Origin: Entophlyctis helioformis
Taxonomy: Eukaryota; Chytridiomycota; Chytridiomycetes; Chytridiales; Chytriomycetaceae
DNA: 64,000 nucleotides
Assembly (NCBI GenBank): GCA_025526915.1
Contig: JAHLKH010000075.1
Span: 1-64,000 of the forward strand
Direction: 5' to 3'
This document shows positions 55,854-64,000 of the stretch, in pieces (the first letter of the stretch is position 1; every line of letters begins with the position of its first letter). The notes beneath the pieces were generated by a model that saw only the letters and a program-made list of their open reading frames with translations, had not been told where the DNA came from and did no database searches. A program made the position numbers and the translations under genes.

Positions 55854-55856
55854 ACC
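55851..55856 (+). terminator. Poly(A) signal overlapping the CSF1 stop codon
   Basis: The CSF1 stop codon TAA sits inside AATAAA (GAA TAA A). The same overlap is seen at the PPR gene ending at 37953. Confidence 0.5.
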
Positions 55857-55985
55857 AGCCATCGCATTGCGACGTGCACAATGGAGCGCGACGAGATGAG
55901 TGCGATGAGATAGGATGGAATGGAATGCAGTTCATTCGGCGGTGTGCACGAGGCAGCTTGGACAAGAGATCTAGCAATTACTTGG

Positions 55986-57561
55986 TTAGCCGTACCACCG
56001 GCCATCGTTTGCCTGGGCGACAGACTGCCGAGTCGCGATGATGGGGTCGGTGATCTGGTACGCCTTGATGATATCCTCCCACATGTCCATGTCCAAGTGC
56101 AGGATCTGCTGCACATTGACAATGCCTCTCTGTGCATCCTCCTCCGTCGGTGGCTCGTCCGTCGCTAAGAATGCCATTCACAAGCCGCATGAGCCAAACA
56201 ACAACACTATAGGGGCAGGCAGATGAGCATGCAAAACCAGACAAACGCACTCAGCATCAGGTCGCCTTCCTTGTCGACAACGGATACGCGGCCATCGCGG
56301 ACCAGGAACGACAGATGGAACAGGTTCTCGACCGACTGCGAGAACGACTGGGGGTTGACGAAAAAGGCAAACAGCGACACCGGCTCGACCTCGACGAGCG
56401 ACGCGTAGATGTTCTGCACGCTCGTCGACGTCTCGTGCTCCTGCTGCACAATATCGCTCTCGTTGAGCTCCTCGGGCTTGCGCAGCTTGGCCACGTCCTT
56501 GACGAGCTTGTGCGTGCGCTTGACACGCTCGCGTTGCTTGGGCTCTGCTGCGATGGCGCCGTACCTGCGCATCCATACACGCGAGCGTCAGCTGCCTGTT
56601 GCAGACGACTGGCCAAGTCACCAACGACGCGGCATGCTACTTGCATGAACCCAGAGACCGGTGCTCGCGCAGATAAGCGGATTACAGACGGCTCGAGCAG
56701 TGTCCAGTCCATCTTGCGTCGCTTGCCACCGGCATCTTGTTCAGCGTCCAGCTCGGCGTCTTGCTCGGCGTCTGCATCTTGGGCATCGTCGCCATATTGC
56801 CGAGGCTGGGCAGCTCGTGGTGCTCGCCCGCTCAGCTTATCGGCCAGCTTGCTGACAAAGTCGTCCAGATCAAACGATCCACCGTCCAGCTTGAGACGCT
56901 GGATCTTTTGGGCAGACAGCTCAGCGAGATGCAGCAGGGCTTTGGAGTCCAGAGCGGCATCCTGTGTTGTCTTGACTGTTGTCGGGGGACGTGGATCAGA
57001 CACAGTCGGACACCGATGGCTGCGTGGCTGCGTGGGACATACCTCTGATGAACAGGTCGTTGACTTGCTTGAGCTGCGCAGTGAGGTCCACCGACTGATC
57101 GCCGCTCATCATGTGCTGCCGCTGCTCTGTGGTACCGCCGGCCACGCCGAGCCCGTCAGTTCAAGCATGTCCGAACCAGGTACGCTGCAGCCATCGAGAG
57201 CAGCGGGCAGGCGGCGGAGGCCGCCAGAAGTGCACTTGCCTTCGGTCTCGGTGATGATGCTGCGGTACTGTGCCCGCAGCTGCCGCCGCTCCTCCAGGCT
57301 CTGCAGACCCTCTGGGTCGTCGTCGTCATCGTAGTCGTTGTTGTTGCTGTTGCTCATGCTCGCTCGTTTGGACGATTGGTGCTGCTGCTGCCTGCTCTGG
57401 TGGTCGCTCTGGCGTCGGCGGTTCTCCTTGTCCGCCTCGTGTGCATCCGTCTCGTCGTCGTCGTGGCCGTTGGCAAGATGCTCGCGCTGCTGCTGCTGGT
57501 GCTGCTGGTAGTGCTGGTTGTGGTTGTGTTGGCTTGTGGACCCAGACGACGACTGCCGCAT
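55986..57561 (-). CDS. NSE4: SMC5/6 complex kleisin subunit NSE4
   Basis: Nse4 bridges the Smc5 and Smc6 heads in the DNA-repair SMC complex. Exons are 57561-57240, 57126-57043, 56975-56641, 56564-56251 and 56164-55986 (about 410 aa). The N-terminal kleisin helix region reads RRQLRAQYRSIITETEEQRQ, then LTAQLKQVNDLFIRGVKTTQ and DSKALLHLAELSAQKIQRL. The winged-helix C terminus is unmistakable: FFVNPQSFSQSVENLFHLSF, LVRDGRVSVV and RGIVNVQQILHLDMDMWEDI. Intron 1 appears to use a GC donor (GAAG/GCAAGT). Exon 3 seems to have one extra A at its end (56641-56643), or uses a displaced donor. A shorter start at 57357 (MSNSNNNDYDDDDD) is also possible. It lies in tandem 89 bp downstream of the DUF4272-like gene. 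Confidence 0.88.
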
Positions 57562-57650
57562 CGTCGTTCTGCAGGTTTTCGGACAAGGAGCAGTTCATTC
57601 AAACGCAACCTCTGATACGATAAGAAAACGGACGGCTGGGACGGCGACGG

Positions 57651-59071
57651 TCACTCTTGCGGGGTCCACAGCGATCCCATCGGATTCAAGAACTTGACCT
57701 CGCCCTTCTCGTACTCCCAGTTCTGGATACCGCCCAGCCATGCAAGCGTTGCAAGTCGCGCTTCTGTCATCTGCTCCATGTCCCGCAGCGCGTGGTCGTC
57801 CAGATCCTTGTATGCCCTGCCGGGCCCAACAGGAAAGTCGCCATCGACTGTTGCGGTGATGAGCCCGTCTGCCAGTGCGCGCTGGCTGGCCTGTCCGATC
57901 GCCTTGTCGATGTTCTCCATGATCACGCGCAGGCCAGACGGAACCTTGCTGCAAGTCGATCGCAGTCATTCCTACTGTGAGTGCGCCAGTTCAAGGCATC
58001 CTTGCAGCAAGACCTGCGTTGGATTCCAGATTGACACTCACCGACGAGCCTCCTTCTGCTCGGGTCCGTCTCCTTGGAGCGACTGCTTGAGCTCAAGCAC
58101 GATCTGCGCGCGGCTTCGCCAGTACCAGGCCTCGGCCTTGTTGACCGTTGCCTCAAACTCTTCCTTGGACACGAGATGGCTCTCCTTGGATCCCTCGCCA
58201 GACGTAAAGTACTGTCACGCCAAGCCATGCGCACAGCGTCAGACGGTTCCCTCTGACGACCCTCAGATCCATGTTCACAGCGACAGATGCGATCGGCCAA
58301 GGACGCACCTCGACAAACATGTCGATGGTGTTGGGGAACGCAGGGATGATGGCGGTGGCCTGGTACAGCTGCTCGTGCGGGAAGGTGTCGGGATACTCTG
58401 GGATGTCCTTGATGATGCGCAGGGCCCACACGAGCATGCCAAACGACTCCCAGCGGCTCTGGACGGGCACGATGTCGGTCGACACATCCCATTCACGGAA
58501 CGGCTTGGCCAGCAGCAGCTTCTCCTGCAAACAGCGGGCCCATGTGCACGGTGGTCAGCGACGTCGTCTGTGCGACACGGCAGCCACCAGCACGACAGCG
58601 ACCAGCACACCCGCTCCGTCATGTGCTCTGCGGCACCGGTCTTGTCCAAGGCTTCCTGCAGAGCCTGGTGGGCAGCCTGTGCACGGTCTGTGCAGCGACA
58701 TGGCCGTCAGTGGCTGGCAGACATGCAGACATGCAGACACTGGCACTGGCACTGGCAGCAAGGGAATGCGTACCCAGGGCAGCAGGGTCTGTGTTGGACA
58801 GCGCAGCCGCCTCGAGCGCCCAGCGGGTGAGCAGCAGCTGTGTGGAGCACGCCCGCAGAGCAATCTCCCGCGACGTGCGCTTGAGAGCGCCGTGCAGCTC
58901 GGTGACCGTTGCCAGCGACCGATGCTGTTGCGGCTGTGGCAGCCATGCACGACGGGCGGCAAAGGGTGCAGCCAGAGCACGGGGGGCAGCTGCCCACAGC
59001 CGCGAGGCTGCAAGTGCCGAAACAGTTGCAGATGCAGATGCAGATGCAGCCGGTGCAAGGCGACGCAGCAT
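57651..59071 (-). CDS. Probable mitochondrial protein with DUF4272-like segment
   Basis: Exons are 59071-58774, 58687-58611, 58524-58309, 58211-58042 and 57948-57651 (352 aa, all phases consistent). Residues 1-50 are Ala/Arg/Leu-rich without acidic residues, a good mitochondrial presequence ending near QHRSLATV. Then comes a helical region (SREIALRACSTQLLLTRWAL) and WESFGMLVWALRIIKDIPEY, which resembles the W-x-x-ES-x-x-x-LWALG core of DUF4272. AEAWYWRSRAQIVLEL and LATLAWLGGIQNWE resemble later DUF4272 helices. The biochemical role of that family is unknown. The family call is tentative; the gene model is good. Confidence 0.65.
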
Positions 59072-59101
59072 GCCGACGATGAATGTGAGGAGAAGGTCAA
59101 G

Positions 59102-59107
59102 TCTTTA
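59102..59107 (-). terminator. Poly(A) signal of RPC19
   Basis: AATAAA on the minus strand, 57 bases past the RPC19 stop, within the 92-base gap before the next minus-strand start. Confidence 0.55.
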
Positions 59108-59163
59108 TTGGCCCACCAAGCCGATCGCACCCGAGCAAGATCCTGGAAGACGCCTTGGCACGA

Positions 59164-59811
59164 TCACTCTGCGTTGATGTCCACGCCCTCGCCCGTCGGG
59201 TATCCGCCCTCGCGCACCTTGTCGTGGAAGGTGTCCTTGATGTGCGTTGTCAGATCCACCAGGTCGTCGATGCCCTTGTGTAGTGCGTCGACGGCCGAGA
59301 TGGATCCGTCGGTTTGGATGCGCAGGTTGATCTGGTACTCGGACGGATGCGGGATCGTGTATCCGCAGAATGTGACGGCCGGGCTGTCGAGGCATCCAGC
59401 ACGCCGAGGCATCCAGCGGGATCTGTCAGCATGCCGTCCTGTGCAGCCACGCCACGGTATGCCATGCAAGGCCGACGGCCGCTGCAACTCACTTCTTCAT
59501 AATCACGTATCGCAGCGCATTGCCGAGCGTGTGGTCTTCGTTGAGGATGCAGAATGTCGCAGACCCAGAGTCTTGGCTGTCGGATGCAAGCTGTAGGGCG
59601 GCAGGTCATGCATGCCAAGCCGTCCATGTCATGTCATGCCAGGCCGTCCATGTTAGGTTGGCCAGCGAAAGCGTCAGCTGGAATGCCTGACCGACCGACT
59701 GGCTGTCCAACAGTGTCCAACAGAGGCGGCACTTGCCACTCGAATCTTGGGGCCCTCGCTGAACGGCACACCCGTGGTGCCGTTCTCCGTCGACGGTTCT
59801 ACCATGGCCAT
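59164..59811 (-). CDS. RPC19: RNA polymerase I and III subunit RPC19 (AC19/POLR1D)
   Basis: AC19 pairs with AC40 to form the alpha-like assembly core of RNA polymerases I and III. Exons are 59811 to about 59737, 59590-59493 and 59383-59164, giving about 130 aa, close to the family size. The alpha-like motif is complete: SATFCILNEDHTLGNALRYV, IMKKNPAVTFCGYTIPHPSE and INLRIQT. Intron 1 could use either a GC donor (GTG/GCAAGT) or a weak GT donor three bases earlier; both keep frame. The start at 59811 (MAMVEPSTENG) is chosen for size, though the frame is open back to an ATG at 59913. It is divergent from Kintoun. Confidence 0.93.
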
Positions 59812-59931
59812 GTTGACGCTGTTGACGCTGTTGGTGCTGCTGACGCTGTTGCTTGCGGTGTGGTCGGCGGGCTGGCTTCGATGCTCTGGCCGGAGTTGCG
59901 GTTGTCGAGACAAAGAAAATCCAAGGCCGCG

Positions 59932-62560
59932 ATGGGCGACAAACTAGACTTGACCCCGCAGGTGCGTTCGCTGTTGCCGTAGCCCAACAGCCCGGCAGAC
60001 CACTGCTGCCACTACCACCACCACTGGCGCACGCACTGACCATGGCCCTGCAGGAGCTTGAGCGCATCAAAGAGTCGTTCAAGAACCAGGAGTTCCGCAA
60101 GCTGTTCTTCGACTACGTCCAGGAGATATCCGATCCACAGAACAGAGAGGTGTGCAGCATGGTCGCCTACTGGCAATGCAGACCTGCGCACATACGCATA
60201 TGTGCCTGCCTGCCTGCCTGCCTGCTTGCTTGCTTGCTTGCTGACGCCATGCCATACCATAGCTGTACGAGCGTGAGATTGCCCAGCTCGAGGCCGAAAA
60301 GGGCATCGATGTGCGCTACATCAAGCCCGAGCCGTCCTATGTGCTCAAGACATTCACACTTCCGGCAGCCGCCAGCACCAGCACCAGCACCAGCACCAGC
60401 ACGACCACGGCAGATCCCGCCAAGGTCTTTGTCAACATCTGCTCGTCCAAGGAGGTCGAGCCTGCCACTCTCTCCAAGCAGAAGCCTCCGCACAATGCCA
60501 GCGGCAAGACTGGCCAAAACTGGTCGGTGCCGTACAGTCTGGGCACGCCACGAGACGACGTCGACAACGGTTTGTCTATGCGCTTCCGGCAGTGTGGCAG
60601 GCATGCGCTGACGCAATGCTCCGTGCGGCAGCCAAGAAGCCTTGCCAGGTGTATGACTGTGTGTTCCATCCAGACACGCTCCGGATGGGCTCCACCAACC
60701 TGGCCTTTTCCAACATGCTTGCCATGACGGCTTTCGAAGGCATCGAGGCGCAGTTCAAGGTTGCCCTTGACAAAGGTACGCTGCCCATGCCTAGCACATA
60801 CCCTGGTCTGGCATAGTCTCGTCTTGCCTGGCCTGGTTGAACGCGTCAGACGCGTCTTGTCGTGTCGCGTTGTTGACGCGTTTTGCATGGATGGTATCGG
60901 CATCGACATGGCTCGACCAGCCAACTTTATCAGACTGGGCAAGATGAAGGCCAAGGGCACGCCTGCAACAACCATGATCCGCACAAAGATGGACAAGCCC
61001 GCCAAGGAAGCAAAGGAAGAAACTAGCCTGCAGTACATTGAGCGCATACAAAAGGAACAGCAGCACCAGCAGCAGCAGCAGAAGCAGTCATCCAGCTCGG
61101 GAAGAAGTACACAGCCTGCTCCCGCAAAGTCCTCTTTAATCACCGAGATTGCAAAGGATCCCAAGAGCAGTGCAACTGGCGCGAAGGCGGCTACCGACGG
61201 TCCTCGCACGCCGCAATTTTCGATTGTTTACCAGGATCTTAGAGTCGATTTCCAGCGGTACACGTCCGAGCGCGAGCGTGACAATGGCGCTCGTCCGGAC
61301 GCTCTCAAGATTTCCATCTCACTGCCAGGCGTTGTAAGTGATCACCAGCAGCCACATCCAACGGCTGCCTGGCCTTGTTCCCATTCTCACACTACTGCAC
61401 CAGCGTTCCGCAGGAGAGGCCGAGCTGGATGTGGGTGCGCTCACGCTGGACCTCAAAGTATCGACCACGTACCTGCTGCATATCGATTTGCCGTTCCCAG
61501 TGTTCCCAGACAAGGGCACCGCGAAGTTCGACAAGTCAAAGAGCGAGCTTGTCATCACAGTCCCAGTCGTCCCTGCGCCGCCTGCACCCAAGTCTGTCGA
61601 CTCAATCTCTGTTGCAAAGGCTGCAGAGGCTGGCATGGACGATACCGCCACGACCGATGCGGACGGGATCGAGGATGACACAGCTAGGGCTGCTGCGGAT
61701 GCATCGCCTTTGATCACTGTCCTGGAGACCCCAGCTGAAGTCGCCGAAGCCCGCAGGGACGCTGCTGCTCAGCCTCAGCCGCAAGACCGCACCAACCTGG
61801 ACGATCAGTGCCTGAGTGATCTGGTCAACGAGCAGCTCAACATCGCGGATGCGGATCATGAATGGCATGTGCCGCCGTTCCATACCTCTCAGGGCACTAG
61901 CCATGTCACCATCATTGTCGATGTCGCCAACATTGATGCTGCATCCATCAAGACTTCTCTGTCGCCGTTGCAGGTAACTGCCACCATGACTGCTGTCCGC
62001 CGCCCTGCTCCTGCTCACACCGTATGCTACTCCAGGCAAACATTTCATTCAAAGACGCGGACAGCAAGTACTGGCGATTAACTCTCGGGTTCGAATCGCC
62101 AGTCAGCAGCCAGGCATCATCTGCATTCAACACTTCGTCGCGCAACGGTGTCCTTGTACTCGAAAAGGCTGCCAAGGGCTTCTGGAACAAGATGACGGTT
62201 GTGGCTGCAGATGACACCGAGACGGCCCACGCGATGCTGGACAGTGTTGCATCCGTTCTGAAGTCCAAGAAGTCGGATGATGATGCCGACAAGGAAGAGA
62301 AGGTGGCTGATGTTGAGGCAGTGTCAGTACGCCGCCGTGGCGACGAGGTTGTTGTCAGTGTTACGCAAGCTGCACCAACCGACGCGCCAGAAGCAGCTGA
62401 GACGGCCAAGACGCCTGCATCCATCCCCGCCAAGCAGCAGGAACAGCCTGCAGCCGCACCAAGCGAGGCTGATGCTCCAACAGCCGCGCCAGTTGTCGCG
62501 CCAAAGCCAGCACCGCCCCCCGTCACGCTCAGCAGCAAGCTCCTCTACACACTCGACTAG
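59932..62560 (+). CDS. DNAAF2: Kintoun/DNAAF2-type dynein arm assembly factor (PIH1 domain)
   Basis: Kintoun/PF13 works with Hsp90/Hsp70 in the cytoplasm to pre-assemble axonemal dynein arms. Exons are 59932-59961, 60054-60149, 60263-60569, 60632-60775, 60921-61333, 61404-61973 and 62036-62560; every phase agrees (694 aa). The PIH1 N domain reads LERIKESFKNQEFRKLFFDY, YEREIAQLEAEKGIDVRYIK, VFVNICSS, WSVPYSLG and VYDCVFHPDTLRMG, close to Kintoun. The middle has FIRLGKMKAKGTPATT, a coiled polyQ linker and a CS-like beta region (LLHIDLPFPVFP; SELVITVPV). The last part has NISFKDADSKYWRLTLGFES. Its presence implies a motile flagellum in the life cycle. Confidence 0.9.
60203..60241. repeat. (TGCC)/(TTGC) tetranucleotide run in a Kintoun intron
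   Basis: Tandem TGCC units pass into TTGC units inside intron 2 (60150-60262), upstream of a TAG acceptor. Confidence 0.85.
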
Positions 62561-62618
62561 CACGCACAGTCTCCCAACATATCCCTTTTCAATCCCTACT
62601 TTAATGAATCTCCAGCTC

Positions 62619-64000
62619 TCACGGCACACTGGTCATGGCAAACACACGATCAACAGCAAGCACCGTATCAGCCAGCAGATCGGCCCAGATCTCGTCTTCC
62701 ACGAACCGTCTCGCGCGCGCTTCATGGGTATCCAGGTCGCTCCACAGACGCTCATCGTCCTTGACCTGGCGGATGAGCAGAGCGTCCAGGTTCTCGCCGT
62801 GCGTGTCAGAGTATCCCGCCCACTCGCGCACGAGGTCTGCAAGACGGGACTCGAGTGTTTGGCGGGAGAGCGGCCGCGGAGGCAGGGGCTGGCGTTGGCG
62901 GTATGGACGCAGGGGATCGGCGTAGGCGGTGTGCTGCTCAAAGATCTTGTCCATGGCCTCGTTGGTTGCTTCGAGAAGGACGTGGTGCATGTCACGGACG
63001 ACTGATGCCTGCGATGAAAGTGTTGTCGGATCGGATGCCTGCAGGTTGGCGAGAATGGAGAGTGGGATGTACGGCGGCGACGTGTACCCTGAAGCACCCG
63101 CAGGTGGGTCTGGAATAAACGCCATGAGTTGGTGCATGGACTTTTCCATGGCTGGCCACGATGTTGGCTCGGGCGGCACTTCTGTTTTGAGCTGCACCTT
63201 CTCTGCTGCTGGTGTTGCCTCTACTGCTGGTGCTGGGGTTGCTACCTCGGCATCACTTGCCGGAGCTGCCTGGTCCTGCTTGACAGCATCTGCCGCATCT
63301 GCAATGCCGGCCGTACCTTCGACAGGACGCGACTCTTGAACTGCAGCCAGAGAAGACGCCAGCAGATCAGCAAAGATCAAGGCGGTGATCTCATCGACAG
63401 TCTCGTCAGAGTACTGTGCATTATGTTCCGTGATAGCAGTGTCTGCCGTCTGCTCGACAGCAGCAAGAGGCTCTGGTGTCGCGTTCTGCCGCGGTGTTTC
63501 GATCTGCACAATAACCTCGGCTGGGGGCAGCTGGTCGCCGGCGTGCTCAGATATGACAAGCGGCTGGGCAGGAGGTGCGATCGCAACTTGCTCGACGTGA
63601 GTTTGTGTCTCGACTTGCTTGGCGGCGTCTACCGGTTTGGCGGCCTTGGCACTCGTGGCACTCGTCTCGTCCTCAAACTCGTCCTCGATGATGGATTCGT
63701 CAATGATCTCGTCAACAATATCAGGTGTGTCTGGCTTGACTGCAACTGGCTTGGCGACGTCAATCTTGTCCGTCTTGGTCTCGGAAGCAGATGGAGCATC
63801 AACTGCGGGATTCGTCTTGACCTCTGCGTCGACAGCACTCTCGGTAACAGGAACTGCAACTGCCTCGGCCGTCACAGGAGTTGGCAGAGATGCTGGGCAC
63901 GCAGCTGGCTCAAGAGCTCGAAGAACAGTATCATCGACGTCGGCAAATGAATCGCTGTCGTATGCGTCGACAGCACTCGGCACATTGGCTGTGATTGCTT
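62619..64000 (-). CDS. Acidic protein with paired C-terminal helical motifs, probably 5'-truncated
   Basis: An open frame of 454 codons from an ATG at 63983 may continue beyond the window. The N-terminal 270 residues are Asp/Glu/Ala/Val-rich and low in complexity. Two related short motifs stand out: VDEITALIFADLLASSL (about residue 197) and VEDEIWADLLADTVLAV (about residue 430). Between them lies a more ordered region with ASVVRDMHHVLLEATNEAMDK and LESRLADLVREWAG. The D-E-I-x3-L-x2-D pattern recalls C-terminal helices of centrosomal CEP350-like proteins, which would suit its position beside Kintoun, but this is weak. It is convergent with Kintoun, 58 bp apart; ATTAAA lies just past the stop on its strand (62600-62605). 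Confidence 0.55.
   Translation of the reverse strand, partial: AITANVPSAVDAYDSDSFADVDDTVLRALEPAACPASLPTPVTAEAVAVPVTESAVDAEVKTNPAVDAPSASETKTDKIDVAKPVAVKPDTPDIVDEIIDESIIEDEFEDETSATSAKAAKPVDAAKQVETQTHVEQVAIAPPAQPLVISEHAGDQLPPAEVIVQIETPRQNATPEPLAAVEQTADTAITEHNAQYSDETVDEITALIFADLLASSLAAVQESRPVEGTAGIADAADAVKQDQAAPASDAEVATPAPAVEATPAAEKVQLKTEVPPEPTSWPAMEKSMHQLMAFIPDPPAGASGYTSPPYIPLSILANLQASDPTTLSSQASVVRDMHHVLLEATNEAMDKIFEQHTAYADPLRPYRQRQPLPPRPLSRQTLESRLADLVREWAGYSDTHGENLDALLIRQVKDDERLWSDLDTHEARARRFVEDEIWADLLADTVLAVDRVFAMTSVP

Noticed and set aside
62086..62102. GGTTCGAATCGCC resembling a tRNA B box
   Set aside because: It sits inside a conserved Kintoun exon (LTLGFESP) and no A box or cloverleaf can be built around it.

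Overview
The window is nuclear DNA from a GC-rich, gene-dense, intron-bearing eukaryote, most likely a zoosporic (flagellated) early-diverging fungus. Three observations support this. Several genes are typical of fungi (NCA2, CSF1, a PHO80-type cyclin, APP1, CWF19). A Kintoun/DNAAF2-type dynein-arm assembly factor implies motile flagella. A B12-dependent methylmalonyl-CoA mutase is kept in some early-diverging fungal lineages and lost from most Dikarya. No prokaryotic, viral or transposon genes were recognised. All exon boundaries were read by eye from splice consensus, frame and family conservation, and may be off by a base or two.

Layout. Positions 1-2.1 kb: a partial unknown gene (-) and a TMEM41/VTT-type gene (+) with many apparent indels. 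2.1-9.5 kb: NCA2 (-), p23/SBA1 co-chaperone (+), CPSF2/CFT2 (+). 9.6-15.1 kb: an ALY/YRA1 mRNA-export adaptor with a 1.2 kb intron (+), then a probable SYCP2/Red1-like meiotic axis protein (-). 15.6-23.6 kb: glucose-6-phosphate dehydrogenase (+), a coiled-coil plus penta-EF-hand protein (-), CWF19 (+). 23.6-34.2 kb: APP1 phosphatidate phosphatase (+), an unknown coiled-coil protein (+), a PPR-like protein (-) head-to-head with the rRNA methyltransferase NSUN5/RCM1 (+). 34.2-44.2 kb: methylmalonyl-CoA mutase (+), a second PPR protein (-), a PHO80-type cyclin (+). 44.7-55.9 kb: the very large lipid-transfer protein CSF1 (+). 56-59.8 kb: NSE4, a probable mitochondrial DUF4272-like protein and the Pol I/III subunit RPC19 (all -). 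59.9-62.6 kb: Kintoun (+). 62.6-64 kb: an acidic protein (-) that probably runs off the window.

Genes are packed with gaps of about 40-160 bp at most junctions. Several divergent pairs share promoters of 70-120 bp. Introns are mostly 58-130 nt with GTGCGT, GTGAGT, GTATGT or GTACGT donors, a CTGAC/CTAAC-like branch site and a CAG/TAG acceptor, and many carry microsatellites. Functional themes are mitochondria (NCA2, two PPR-type proteins, methylmalonyl-CoA mutase, DUF4272-like protein), RNA processing (CPSF2, ALY, CWF19, NSUN5, RPC19), chromosomes (NSE4, axis protein), membrane lipids (TMEM41, APP1, CSF1) and the cilium (Kintoun).

Many genes need a one-base shift to stay in a conserved frame. 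In several of them the flanking intron phases or exon lengths come out right only when that one base is corrected. Assembly indels are therefore the simplest explanation, but the TMEM41-type gene has about seven and could be a genuine pseudogene.
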